Source: Ectopseudomonas mendocina (GTDB lineage Bacteria > Pseudomonadota > Gammaproteobacteria > Pseudomonadales > Pseudomonadaceae). From it: DNA of 64,000 nt. The DNA lies in assembly GCF_008041835.1 (NCBI RefSeq), contig NZ_VRYE01000022.1:1-64000 (forward strand). The letters run 5' to 3'. Made by a program: the position numbers and the translations under genes. Positions 11,221 to 20,074 of the stretch are shown piece after piece. Below the pieces are notes generated by a model. The model made no database searches, was not told where the DNA came from, and worked only from the letters and a program-made list of their open reading frames with translations. Within the stretch, counting starts at the first letter, position 1; each line of letters begins with the position of its first letter.

Positions 11221-14163
11221 ATGAGCCTGCCGTTGCTGGTCGAGTTGCCCCCTTCCCTTATCCCCCTGGCCGAACGTGCCGAGCAGTCACTGCAAACCGC
11301 TTTGGCCGAACATCAAGCTCTGGCTGAGCGTGTCGCCGCCTGGCCGCAAGAACGCCGCAATGCCTGGCGGCAGGTTTCGGCCTTGAGCGACTTCGTTGCC
11401 GAGCAGGCTCAGCGTGATCCGCAGATGTTCGTCGCCCTGGCGGAATCTGGTGAGCTGGAGCGTAGCCTGGCGCCGGGCGAGTTGCGCCAGCAACTGGAAG
11501 TGCAACTGAATGAATGCGCCGATGAGGATGCCCTCGGGCGCTGCCTGCGGCGCTTTCGCAATCGCCAGCAGCTGCGCATTATCTGGCGCGACTTCAGTCG
11601 CCAGGCGGCGCTCGGTGAAACCTGTCGCGACCTTTCCGATCTTGCCGATGCCTGTATCGATCTGGCCTATCACTGGCTGTATCCGCGTCATTGCGCGCAG
11701 TTCGGTACGCCGGTCGGGCGGCGCAGCGGCCAGCCGCAGCACATGGTCATCCTCGGCATGGGCAAGCTCGGCGCGCATGAGCTCAACCTGTCTTCTGATA
11801 TCGACCTGATCTTCGGCTATCCCGAAGGCGGTGAGACCGAGGGCGTCAAGCGCCCGCTGGACAATCAGGAGTTCTTCACCCGCCTTGGGCAGAAGCTGAT
11901 CAAGGCGCTGGATGCGATCACCGTCGACGGTTTCGTATTCCGCACCGACATGCGCTTGCGCCCTTATGGCTCCAGCGGTGCGCTGGTATTCAGCTTCAAT
12001 GCACTGGAGCAGTACTACCAGGACCAGGGGCGCGACTGGGAGCGCTACGCGATGATCAAGGCGCGCGTAGTGGGGGGGGATCAGAAGGCGGGTGCCGAGT
12101 TGCTGGAAATGCTGCGGCCCTTCGTCTATCGCCGTTATCTGGACTTTTCCGCCATCGAGGCGCTGCGTGCGATGAAACTGCTGATCCAGCAGGAGGTGCG
12201 GCGCAAGGGCATGAGCGAGAACATCAAGCTCGGCGCGGGGGGTATTCGCGAGATCGAGTTCATCGCCCAGGCTTTCCAGCTGATCCATGGCGGACGCGAC
12301 CTCAGCCTGCAGCAGCGCCCGCTGCTCAAGGTGCTGACCACGCTGGAAGGGCAAGGCTACCTGCCCCAGGCGGTGGTTGCGGAGATGAAGGAAGGTTATG
12401 AGTTTCTGCGTTATACCGAGCATGCCCTGCAAGGCATCGGTGACCGGCAGACGCAGATGTTGCCGGCCGATGCGCAGGATCAGGCGCGAGTGGCGGCGAT
12501 CATGGGTTTTGCCGACTGGGCGAGCTTCCATGAGCGCCTGATGCATTGGCGTAGCCGTATCGAATGGCACTTCCAGCAGGTAATTGCCGATCCCGATGAG
12601 GATGAGGCGCAGGCGGGCGAAGCCGTAGTTGGCGCCGAGTGGCTGCCTCTGTGGCAAGGCGCACTGGATGATGAGGCTGCCCAGCAGCAGTTGCAGGAGG
12701 CCGGTTTTGTCGAGGCCGCCACGGCCAATCGGCGCCTCGTCGATCTGCGCAACGGGCCGCAGGTGCGATCCATGCAGCGGCTCGGGCGCGAGCGTCTGGA
12801 TGCCTTCATTCCGCGCTTGCTGGCGCAGGCCGTCGAGCACGACAAGCCGGATCTGGTGCTGGAGCGGGTGCTGCCGTTGGTCGAGAAGGTCGCCCGGCGC
12901 TCGGCCTACCTGGTGCTTCTGACTGAAAACCCAGGAGCGCTGGAGCGACTGATCACGCTCTGCGCCGCCAGCCCCTGGATTGCCGAGCAGATTGCCCGCT
13001 ACCCGCTGTTGCTCGATGAGTTGCTCAATGAAGGCCGGTTGTATTCGCCGCCGCTGGCGCCGGAGTTGGCGGCCGAGCTGCGCGAGCGGTTGATCCGTAT
13101 TCCCGAGGAGGATCTGGAGCAGCAGATGGAGGCGCTGCGCCACTTCAAGCTGGCGCACAGTCTGCGCGTGGCCGCCTCGGAGATCGCCGGTACGCTGCCC
13201 TTGATGAAAGTTTCGGATTACCTGACCTGGCTGGCCGAGGCGATCCTCGACCAGGTGCTGGCGCTGGCCTGGCAGCACACGGTGCAGCGTCATGGTCGGC
13301 CGTTCCGTGCAGACGGCACACCGTGCGACCCGGACTTCATCATCGTCGGCTACGGTAAGGTCGGTGGCCTGGAGTTCGGCCACGGGTCGGATCTGGATCT
13401 GGTGTTCATTCATGGCGGCGATCCGCAGGCCGAGACCGATGGTGCCAAACCCATCGACGGCGCGCAGTTCTTCACCCGCCTGGGGCAGCGCATCATTCAT
13501 TTGCTGACTACTCAGACCGCCTCCGGCGCCCTGTATGAAGTGGATATGCGTCTGCGACCATCGGGCGCAGCCGGGCTTCTGGTCAGCTCGCTCGGCGCCT
13601 TCCAGCGCTACCAGGAGAACGAGGCCTGGACCTGGGAGCATCAGGCGCTGGTGCGCGCGCGGGTGCTGGTGGGCTGTTCGCGTCTGGCCGGCGAGTTTGC
13701 CCGCGTGCGCGCTGCCGTGCTGGGTCGTCAGCGTGATATCCAGGCGCTGCGCGTCGAGGTCAGCGAGATGCGGGCGAAGATGCGCGACAACCTTGGCAAC
13801 AAAAATACCGCAGCCGGAACGGCGCCGAATGCCTTCGAGGCCACGTCCTCCTTCGATCTGAAGCAGGACGCCGGTGGTATCGTCGATATCGAATTTATGG
13901 TGCAATACGCGGCTCTGGCCTGGTCGTGGCAACACCCGCAGCTACTCGAGTTCACCGATAACATCCGCATTCTGGAAGGTCTGGAGCGGGTTGGTCTGAT
14001 GAGCGCCGAGGATGCCGCGTTGCTGCGTGAGGTCTACAAGAATTACCGCTCGGCGGCCCATCGCCAGGCGCTGCAGAAGCAGCCTGGAGTGGTGCCGGGG
14101 GATCAGTTCCAGGATGAGCGACGCGCTGTGATGCGCCTGTGGCGCGAACTGGGATTGAGTTGA
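11221..14163 (+). CDS. glnE: Bifunctional glutamine synthetase adenylyltransferase/deadenylase
   Basis: GlnE attaches AMP to, and removes it from, a tyrosine of glutamine synthetase in response to PII protein, tuning nitrogen assimilation. The 980-residue protein has two nucleotidyltransferase domains. The N-terminal one carries LGMGKLGAHELNLSSDIDLI from residue 178; the C-terminal one carries VGYGKVGGLEFGHGSDLDLV from about residue 708, both with the paired Asp metal ligands. The first half is the deadenylase, the second the adenylylase. AAAGGA precedes ATG 11221. A G8 run occurs at 12072-12079 with the frame intact. ilvE follows 63 bases downstream. Confidence 0.97.
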   Translation: MSLPLLVELPPSLIPLAERAEQSLQTALAEHQALAERVAAWPQERRNAWRQVSALSDFVAEQAQRDPQMFVALAESGELERSLAPGELRQQLEVQLNECADEDALGRCLRRFRNRQQLRIIWRDFSRQAALGETCRDLSDLADACIDLAYHWLYPRHCAQFGTPVGRRSGQPQHMVILGMGKLGAHELNLSSDIDLIFGYPEGGETEGVKRPLDNQEFFTRLGQKLIKALDAITVDGFVFRTDMRLRPYGSSGALVFSFNALEQYYQDQGRDWERYAMIKARVVGGDQKAGAELLEMLRPFVYRRYLDFSAIEALRAMKLLIQQEVRRKGMSENIKLGAGGIREIEFIAQAFQLIHGGRDLSLQQRPLLKVLTTLEGQGYLPQAVVAEMKEGYEFLRYTEHALQGIGDRQTQMLPADAQDQARVAAIMGFADWASFHERLMHWRSRIEWHFQQVIADPDEDEAQAGEAVVGAEWLPLWQGALDDEAAQQQLQEAGFVEAATANRRLVDLRNGPQVRSMQRLGRERLDAFIPRLLAQAVEHDKPDLVLERVLPLVEKVARRSAYLVLLTENPGALERLITLCAASPWIAEQIARYPLLLDELLNEGRLYSPPLAPELAAELRERLIRIPEEDLEQQMEALRHFKLAHSLRVAASEIAGTLPLMKVSDYLTWLAEAILDQVLALAWQHTVQRHGRPFRADGTPCDPDFIIVGYGKVGGLEFGHGSDLDLVFIHGGDPQAETDGAKPIDGAQFFTRLGQRIIHLLTTQTASGALYEVDMRLRPSGAAGLLVSSLGAFQRYQENEAWTWEHQALVRARVLVGCSRLAGEFARVRAAVLGRQRDIQALRVEVSEMRAKMRDNLGNKNTAAGTAPNAFEATSSFDLKQDAGGIVDIEFMVQYAALAWSWQHPQLLEFTDNIRILEGLERVGLMSAEDAALLREVYKNYRSAAHRQALQKQPGVVPGDQFQDERRAVMRLWRELGLS

Positions 14164-14226
14164 ATGACGGGGCTGCGGCCCCACCGAATTGTTCGAACCG
14201 TGAAGCGAATTTGAGGAGCAGGCAAG

Positions 14227-15150
14227 ATGTCGATGTCCGACCGTGATGGCGTGATCTGGTACGACGGCAAACTGGTGCCGTGGCGCGAAGCCAACACCCA
14301 TGTGCTGACCCACACCCTGCACTACGGCATGGGCGTGTTCGAGGGCGTGCGTGCCTACAACACCCCGGACGGCACCGCGATCTTCCGCCTGCAGGCGCAC
14401 ACCGATCGCCTGTTCGACTCCGCGCATATCTTCAATATGCAGATTCCTTTCTCCAAGGAAGAGATCAACGAAGCCCAGCGCGCCGCCGTGCGTGAGAACG
14501 GCCTGGAAAGCGCCTACCTGCGTCCGATGGTGTTCTTCGGTAGCGAGGGCATGGGGCTGCGCGCCGCCGGTCTGAAGGTGCACGTGATCGTCGCCGCCTG
14601 GCACTGGGGCGCCTACATGGGCGAAGAAGCGCTGGAAGCCGGCATCAAGGTGCGCACCAGCTCCTACACGCGCCACCACGTCAACATCGCCATGACCCGC
14701 GCGAAAGCCAACGGCAACTACATCAACTCGATGCTGGCCCTGCAGGAAGCCATCTCCGGCGGCGCCGACGAGGCCATGCTGCTGGATCCGGAAGGCTACG
14801 TGGCCGAAGGCTCGGGCGAGAACATCTTCCTGGTCAAGGACGGTGTGGTGTACACCCCGGAAGTGACCTCCTGCCTCAACGGCATTACCCGCAGCACCAT
14901 CCTGACCCTGGCCGAAGAGCACGGCATCAAGGTGGTCGAGAAGCGCATCACCCGCGATGAGGTGTACATCGCCGACGAGGCCTTTTTCACCGGCACCGCT
15001 GCCGAAGTCACGCCGATCCGCGAAGTCGACGGCCGCAAGATCGGTGCAGGTCGCCGTGGCCCGGTGACTGAGAAGCTGCAGAAGGCCTACTTCGACCTGG
15101 TCACCGGCAAGACCAGCGCGCATGCCGAATGGCGTACGCTGGTTAAATAA
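14227..15150 (+). CDS. ilvE: Branched-chain amino acid aminotransferase
   Basis: IlvE is a PLP enzyme that exchanges amino groups between glutamate and the oxo-acids of leucine, isoleucine and valine. The 307-residue product is a class IV aminotransferase. K160 in MTRAKANGNYINS is the expected Schiff-base lysine, and FEGVRAY, EGSGENIF and a GTAAEVTPI loop are present. GAGGAG lies nine bases before ATG 14227. It stands between glnE and the LPS cluster, as in P. aeruginosa (PA5013, from memory). Confidence 0.96.
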   Translation: MSMSDRDGVIWYDGKLVPWREANTHVLTHTLHYGMGVFEGVRAYNTPDGTAIFRLQAHTDRLFDSAHIFNMQIPFSKEEINEAQRAAVRENGLESAYLRPMVFFGSEGMGLRAAGLKVHVIVAAWHWGAYMGEEALEAGIKVRTSSYTRHHVNIAMTRAKANGNYINSMLALQEAISGGADEAMLLDPEGYVAEGSGENIFLVKDGVVYTPEVTSCLNGITRSTILTLAEEHGIKVVEKRITRDEVYIADEAFFTGTAAEVTPIREVDGRKIGAGRRGPVTEKLQKAYFDLVTGKTSAHAEWRTLVK

Positions 15151-15210
15151 GCGATTGTTCGAAGGCTCGACGGGGAGGCCTCAAGAGTCCGCCGGTAATC
15201 TTGCGAGTTA

Positions 15211-15301
15211 GCGTCAGGCTAGGCGCAACAGGGGCGAGGGCGTGAGTTTACTGCGGTAAATGAACGCCCAAGACCCTTTTGCAACGACGCATGACCGACG
15301 C
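15211..15301. repeat. Long imperfect palindrome between ilvE and waaF
   Basis: A left arm at 15211-15251 and a right arm at 15256-15301 are imperfect reverse complements around a four-base loop (TGCG). The loop-proximal pairs are GTTTAC with GTAAAT and GGCGT with ACGCC. About 14 of 18 positions match in the next section, and the distal GCGTC/GACGC ends also pair. The 203-base gap has no credible gene. It could be a structured RNA, an attenuator in the waaF leader or a MITE-like repeat. Confidence 0.5.
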
Positions 15302-15353
15302 GCAGCTGATTGCAGGCGGGCTCTGAGCCTCCCCGGTCGTTTCTGGAAAAGAT

Positions 15354-16397
15354 ATGAAGATACTGATCGTTGGGCCAAGCTGGGTAGGCGACATGGTGAT
15401 GGCGCAGACGCTGTTCCAGTGCCTGAAACAGCGCCATCCCGAGTGCGAGATCGATGTGCTGGCGCCGGACTGGAGCCGGCCGATCCTCGAGCGCATGCCC
15501 GAGGTGCGCGCCGCGCTGAGCCTGCCGCTCGGCCATGGCGTGCTCGACCTGGCCACGCGCCGGCGCATCGGCAAGTCGCTGGCCGGCCAGTACGATCAGG
15601 CCATTCTGCTGCCCAACTCGCTCAAGTCCGCCTTGGTGCCCTGGTTCGCCGGCATCCCCAAACGCACCGGCTGGAAGGGCGAGATGCGCTATGGCCTGCT
15701 CAACGATATTCGTACGCTGGACAAAGACCGCTATCCGCTGATGATCGAGCGCTTCATGGCGCTGGCCTATGAGCCCGGCGCTGCCTTGTCGCAGCCCTAT
15801 CCGCAGCCACGTCTGGTGATCGATGAAGCCAGTCGTGATGCCGCGCTGGCAAAGTTCGAACTGCAGCTGGATCGCCCGGTGCTGGCGCTGTGTCCCGGCG
15901 CCGAATTCGGCGAGGCCAAACGCTGGCCGGCCGAGCACTATGCCAAGGTGGCCGAGATCAAGATTCGCGAGGGTTGGCAGGTCTGGCTGTTCGGCTCGAA
16001 GAACGACCATGCCGGCGGCGAAGACATTCGCATGCGCCTGATTCCGGGGCTGCGCGAGGAAGTCAGCAACCTCTCCGGGCAGACCAGCCTGGCAGAGGCC
16101 ATCGACCTGATGTCGGCGGCCACGGCCGTGGTGTCCAACGATTCCGGGCTGATGCACGTGGCAGCGGCGCTGAACCGTCCGCTGGTGGCGGTCTACGGCT
16201 CCACCTCGCCGGGTTTCACGCCGCCGCTGGCTGATCGTGTCGAGATCGTGCGTCTGGGGCTGGAGTGCAGCCCCTGCTTCGAGCGTACCTGCCGCTTCGG
16301 TCACTACAACTGCCTGCGCGAGCTCAAGCCACGCCCGGTGATCGAGGCGCTGGAGCGTCTGGTCGGTGATGCCCTGACCCTGGTCGAGGGCGACTGA
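15354..16397 (+). CDS. waaF: ADP-heptose:LPS heptosyltransferase II
   Basis: WaaF adds the second L-glycero-D-manno-heptose to the inner core on the cytoplasmic face of the inner membrane. The 347-residue GT9 protein begins MKILIVGPSWVGDMVMAQ. Its C-terminal donor-binding half contains LCPGAEFGEAKRWP and the VSNDSGLMHVAAAL motif of the family. It opens the core-LPS cluster: waaC follows after a single base, then waaG and waaP, implying one transcript. The start ATG 15354 has a modest GGAAAAG site. Confidence 0.96.
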   Translation: MKILIVGPSWVGDMVMAQTLFQCLKQRHPECEIDVLAPDWSRPILERMPEVRAALSLPLGHGVLDLATRRRIGKSLAGQYDQAILLPNSLKSALVPWFAGIPKRTGWKGEMRYGLLNDIRTLDKDRYPLMIERFMALAYEPGAALSQPYPQPRLVIDEASRDAALAKFELQLDRPVLALCPGAEFGEAKRWPAEHYAKVAEIKIREGWQVWLFGSKNDHAGGEDIRMRLIPGLREEVSNLSGQTSLAEAIDLMSAATAVVSNDSGLMHVAAALNRPLVAVYGSTSPGFTPPLADRVEIVRLGLECSPCFERTCRFGHYNCLRELKPRPVIEALERLVGDALTLVEGD

Positions 16398-16398
16398 T

Positions 16399-17403
16399 TT
16401 GCGGGTGCTGATCATCAAGACCTCGTCGCTGGGCGACGTGGTGCATACCCTGCCAGCGTTGACCGATGCCGCACGCGCCATTCCCGGTATTCGCTTCGAT
16501 TGGGTGGTGGAAGAAGGCTTTGCCGAGATTCCCGCCTGGCATCCAGCCGTGTCCCAGGTGATCCCGGTGGCCATTCGCCGCTGGCGCAAGCATCCGCTGC
16601 GCACCTGGCGTAGCGGCGAATGGGCACGCTTCAAGCGGCGTCTGCGGGAAACCCGCTATGACCTGGTGATCGACGCCCAGGGCTTGCTCAAAAGCGCCTG
16701 GCTGACCCGTTATGTGTCGGCACCGGTAGCGGGGCTGGATCGCGACTCGGCGCGTGAGCCGCTGGCCAGTCGCTTCTATGATCGCCGCTATGCGGTACCC
16801 AAGGATCAACATGCCCTGGAACGGGTGCGCCAGCTGTTCGCCAAGGCGCTCGGTTACACGCTGCCGTCCGGCACGGGTGACTACGGCCTCAACCGTACGG
16901 CGATGATGGATGCCCCGGCGCAGCCTTATCTGGTGTTCCTGCATGGCACCACCTGGGCCAGCAAGCATTGGCCGGAGGCCGACTGGCGTGCACTGGCCGA
17001 GCGCATGGATGAGCTGGGTTGGGCTGTGCGCTTGCCCTGGGGCAACGAGGTCGAGAAAGCGCGTGCCGAGCGCATCGCTGCCGGCCTGACGCATGCCGCC
17101 GTGCTGCCGAAGCTGAATCTGGCCGGTGTGGCCAAGGTGATCGCCGGTGCCAGCGCCTGCGTCTCGGTCGACACCGGCCTTGGTCATCTGGCCGCCGCGC
17201 TGGATGTGCCCAATATCTCCCTCTACGGTCCAACCCTGCCCGGCAAGGTCGGCGCTTACGGCCGTAGCCAGATTCACCTGTGCGCCAGCGGCCCGAACGC
17301 CGGCAGCGGTGACCGTGACAAGCCCTGCTTCGATGGCCTCGGCGCCGAGCGCGTCGGCCTGGAACTGGAGGCGCTGCTGCTGGCGCCTCCCGGCACCCTT
17401 TAA
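16399..17403 (+). CDS. waaC: LPS heptosyltransferase I
   Basis: WaaC adds the first heptose to Kdo2-lipid A. The 334-residue GT9 protein begins RVLIIKTSSLGDVVHTLPAL, the classic nucleotide-binding start, and has the SVDTGLGHLAAAL motif with catalytic-region residues near the C-terminus. Translation appears to start at TTG 16399, one base beyond the waaF stop codon; this suggests translational coupling and a rate lower than with ATG. waaG follows after nine bases that include AAGGAG. Confidence 0.96.
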   Translation: MRVLIIKTSSLGDVVHTLPALTDAARAIPGIRFDWVVEEGFAEIPAWHPAVSQVIPVAIRRWRKHPLRTWRSGEWARFKRRLRETRYDLVIDAQGLLKSAWLTRYVSAPVAGLDRDSAREPLASRFYDRRYAVPKDQHALERVRQLFAKALGYTLPSGTGDYGLNRTAMMDAPAQPYLVFLHGTTWASKHWPEADWRALAERMDELGWAVRLPWGNEVEKARAERIAAGLTHAAVLPKLNLAGVAKVIAGASACVSVDTGLGHLAAALDVPNISLYGPTLPGKVGAYGRSQIHLCASGPNAGSGDRDKPCFDGLGAERVGLELEALLLAPPGTL

Positions 17404-17412
17404 GGAGCGGCT

Positions 17413-18537
17413 ATGCAACTGGCCTTCGTTCTCTACAAGTACTTCCCGTTCGGCGGGCTGCAGCGCGATTTCATGCGCATCGCCCTGGAGTGTCAGGCGC
17501 GTGGCCATGCCATTCGTGTCTACACGCCGATCTGGGAAGGGGAAAACCCCGGCGGTTTCGATGTACGCGTGGCGCCGGTACGCGCGTTGTTCAACCATCG
17601 CCGCAACGAAAAATTCAGTGCCTGGTTGCAGGCTGACCTGAAGCGCGATCCGGTCGACCGGGTGATCGGTTTCAACAAAATGCCGGGGCTGGATGTTTAT
17701 TACGCTGCCGATGGCTGCTTCGAGGACAAGGCGCAGACCTTGCGTAACCCGATCTATCGCCGCTGGGGCCGCTACAAGCACTTCGCCGATTATGAGCGCG
17801 CGGTATTCGCGCCGGAGTCGAAGACCGAGATTCTGATGATCTCCGAGGTGCAGCAACCGCTGTTCATCAAACACTACAAGACGCCGTTGCAGCGTTTCCA
17901 CCTGCTGCCACCGGGTATCGCCCAGGATCGCCGCGCGCCGGCCAATGCTGGCGAGATTCGCGCCGAGTTTCGTCGCGAGTTCAAACTGAGCGACGACGAT
18001 CTGCTGCTGGTGCAGATTGGCTCCGGCTTCAAGACCAAGGGCCTGGACCGCAGTCTCAAGGCGCTGGCCGCGTTGCCGCGCGAGCTGCGCAAGCGCACCC
18101 GGCTGATCGCCATTGGCCAAGACGATCCGAAACCCTTCCTGCTGCAGATCAAGGCGCTGGGTCTGTCCGATCAGGTGCAGATCCTCAAGGGTCGCAGCGA
18201 CATTCCGCGCTTTCTGCTCGGCGCTGACTTGCTGATCCATCCGGCTTACAACGAGAACACCGGCACGGTGTTGCTGGAGGCGTTGGTGTCCGGCCTGCCG
18301 GTACTGGTCACCGATGTCTGCGGCTACGCCCACTACATCGCTGATGCCGATTGCGGCCGCGTGCTGCCCGGCCCCTTCGAGCAGAACCATCTCAACCGCA
18401 CGTTGGCCGATATGCTGGCCGATCCCGAGCGCCGCGCTTTCTGGAGCCGCAACGGCCTGCTCTATGCCGATAGCGCCGACCTGTATTCGATGCCGCAGAA
18501 GGCGGCCGACGTGATCATCGCTTCGAGGTGCGCGTGA
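17413..18537 (+). CDS. waaG: LPS core glucosyltransferase/galactosaminyltransferase WaaG
   Basis: WaaG adds the first outer-core sugar to heptose II (glucose in enterics, galactosamine in P. aeruginosa). The 374-residue GT4/GT-B protein begins MQLAFVLYKYFPFGGLQRDF, the family hallmark with the glycine-rich acceptor loop. It has the donor-site segment NENTGTVLLEALVSGLPV, in which the EX7E pattern is visible. AAGGAG precedes ATG 17413. Its end overlaps the start of waaP by four bases (GTGA). Confidence 0.95.
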   Translation: MQLAFVLYKYFPFGGLQRDFMRIALECQARGHAIRVYTPIWEGENPGGFDVRVAPVRALFNHRRNEKFSAWLQADLKRDPVDRVIGFNKMPGLDVYYAADGCFEDKAQTLRNPIYRRWGRYKHFADYERAVFAPESKTEILMISEVQQPLFIKHYKTPLQRFHLLPPGIAQDRRAPANAGEIRAEFRREFKLSDDDLLLVQIGSGFKTKGLDRSLKALAALPRELRKRTRLIAIGQDDPKPFLLQIKALGLSDQVQILKGRSDIPRFLLGADLLIHPAYNENTGTVLLEALVSGLPVLVTDVCGYAHYIADADCGRVLPGPFEQNHLNRTLADMLADPERRAFWSRNGLLYADSADLYSMPQKAADVIIASRCA

Positions 18538-19340
18538 AGCTGATTCTCGCCGAGCCGTTCAAGCGCCTGTGGGCCGGCCGGGACGCTTTCGAAGCCGTCG
18601 AGGCGCTCGAAGGGCAGGTCTACCGTGAACTGGAAGGTCGCCGCACCCTGCGTACCGAGGTCGAAGGGCGTGGCTACTTCGTCAAGATCCATCGTGGCAT
18701 CGGCTGGGGCGAAATCGTCAAGAACCTGCTCACCGCCAAGGCTCCAGTGCTGGGGGCTGCGCAGGAATGGCAAGCCATCCAGCGCCTGACTGAAGCCGGT
18801 GTGCCGACCATGACTGCCGTGGCTTACGGTGAGCGCGGCAGCAACCCTGCACGCCAGCACTCCTTTATCGTCACCGAAGAACTGGCGCCGACCGTCGACC
18901 TGGAACAGCTCAGCCTTAACTGGGCACAGCAGCCGCCGAAGCCGGCGCTGAAGTGGGCATTGATTCGCGAAGTGGCGAAGATGACTGGCAGTATGCACCG
19001 TGCCGGGGTCAACCACCGTGACTGCTACATCTGCCATTTTCTGCTGCACAGTGACCGGCCGATCCAGGCCAGCGACCTGTGTTTATCACTGATCGACCTG
19101 CACCGCGCCCAGGTGCGTCGCTTCACGCCACGGCGCTGGCGTGACAAGGACCTGGCCGCGCTGTACTTCTCGGCGTTGGACATCGGCCTGACCCGTCGCG
19201 ACAAGCTGCGTTTTCTGCGCAGCTACTTCCAGCGTCCGCTACGTGAGGTGCTGCGTGAAGAGGCAAGCCTGCTGGCCTGGCTGGAGCGCAAGGCGGCGAA
19301 ACTGTATGAGCGTAAGCAGCGTTATGGGGATGCGCTCTGA
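18534..19340 (+). CDS. waaP: LPS core heptose(I) kinase
   Basis: WaaP phosphorylates O4 of heptose I; in P. aeruginosa it is essential and needed for outer membrane integrity. The 268-residue product has the Kdo/WaaP kinase fold: an ATP-site lysine in RGYFVKIHRGIGWGE, the catalytic loop HRDCYICHFLL near residue 160, and IDLHRAQ as the metal-binding motif. I take GTG 18534 as start because it overlaps the waaG stop as GTGA and gives the KLILAEPFKRLW N-terminus of homologues. A GTG at 18528 is the alternative. The next kinase overlaps by one base. Confidence 0.95.
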   Translation: MKLILAEPFKRLWAGRDAFEAVEALEGQVYRELEGRRTLRTEVEGRGYFVKIHRGIGWGEIVKNLLTAKAPVLGAAQEWQAIQRLTEAGVPTMTAVAYGERGSNPARQHSFIVTEELAPTVDLEQLSLNWAQQPPKPALKWALIREVAKMTGSMHRAGVNHRDCYICHFLLHSDRPIQASDLCLSLIDLHRAQVRRFTPRRWRDKDLAALYFSALDIGLTRRDKLRFLRSYFQRPLREVLREEASLLAWLERKAAKLYERKQRYGDAL

Positions 19341-20074
19341 TGGCTAGCTGGAACCTGGCCCCCGAATATCGTGCGCTTGCAGCAGACTTCGGATCTCTCG
19401 AGGCTGTTTTTGCTATCGAAGGGGAGCGCTTGACCAAAGACCCGCTATCCGAGGTTATTCGCATCGAGCGTGACGGTGTGCGTTATTACGTCAAGCGCTA
19501 CTGGGGAGCGGGTAAAGGTCTGCGCCGTTATCTGGGGCGTCCGCGGGTCAAGGCCGAATGGCAGAACCTCAAGTTGTTCGCCAAGTGGGGCATCCCTACC
19601 GCGCCTATTGTTGCGCATGGTCTTGAGCGCAAGGCAGGAGCGTTTGTGCGTGGCGCGCTGATCACGCGTGAACTGGAGAATACAGTCGATCTTGCTGAAG
19701 TCGCCAGTCGTCAGGATCTGCGCTTGGCTGATCGGACATGGGTTCAAATCATCAGTCGGCAGTTGGCCAAGTGCACACGGACGCTGCACGATCACCACTT
19801 CACCCACAATGATCTGAAGTGGCGCAATCTGCTGGTCAACGACAAGGCCGAACTGTACTTCATCGATTGCCCCACCGGCAGCTTCTGGTGGGGGCCCCTG
19901 CTGCGTTACCGCATCGTCAAGGATCTGGCCTGCCTGGACAAGGTCGCCAAGTACCACCTGTCGCGCACGCAACGCCTGCGTTTCTACCTGCAATACCGCC
20001 AGCGCAGTCGGTTGAGTCGCGGTGACAAGCAGCGTGTCCGGCAAATCCTCAAGTTCTTCGAGGGACGTGAATGA
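19340..20074 (+). CDS. WaaP/InaA-family lipopolysaccharide kinase
   Basis: This 244-residue protein belongs to the Kdo/WaaP (InaA) kinase family. YYVKRYWGAGKG carries the likely ATP-binding lysine, HNDLKWRNLLV near residue 155 the catalytic Asp and Asn, and FIDCP the metal-binding Asp, so it looks catalytically complete. It overlaps waaP by one base and the next kinase by four (ATGA), in the place of PA5008 of P. aeruginosa (from memory). It probably phosphorylates another core heptose position, but the target cannot be read from sequence. Confidence 0.85.
   Translation: MASWNLAPEYRALAADFGSLEAVFAIEGERLTKDPLSEVIRIERDGVRYYVKRYWGAGKGLRRYLGRPRVKAEWQNLKLFAKWGIPTAPIVAHGLERKAGAFVRGALITRELENTVDLAEVASRQDLRLADRTWVQIISRQLAKCTRTLHDHHFTHNDLKWRNLLVNDKAELYFIDCPTGSFWWGPLLRYRIVKDLACLDKVAKYHLSRTQRLRFYLQYRQRSRLSRGDKQRVRQILKFFEGRE

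Noticed and set aside
12072..12079. G8 run in glnE as a phase-variation tract
   Set aside because: glnE is a housekeeping gene with an intact frame; G7-G8 runs occur by chance in such GC-rich DNA. Not proposed as a switch.
11287..13935. 882-residue open frame on the minus strand
   Set aside because: Antisense shadow of glnE, rich in Gln, His and Arg as expected for reversed GC-rich codons.
16324..18390. 688-residue open frame on the minus strand
   Set aside because: Shadow of waaC and waaG; no ribosome site and no recognisable domain.
18528..18533. GTG 18528 as waaP start
   Set aside because: The second GTG at 18534 overlaps the waaG stop as GTGA and gives the N-terminus known for WaaP; the difference is only two codons.
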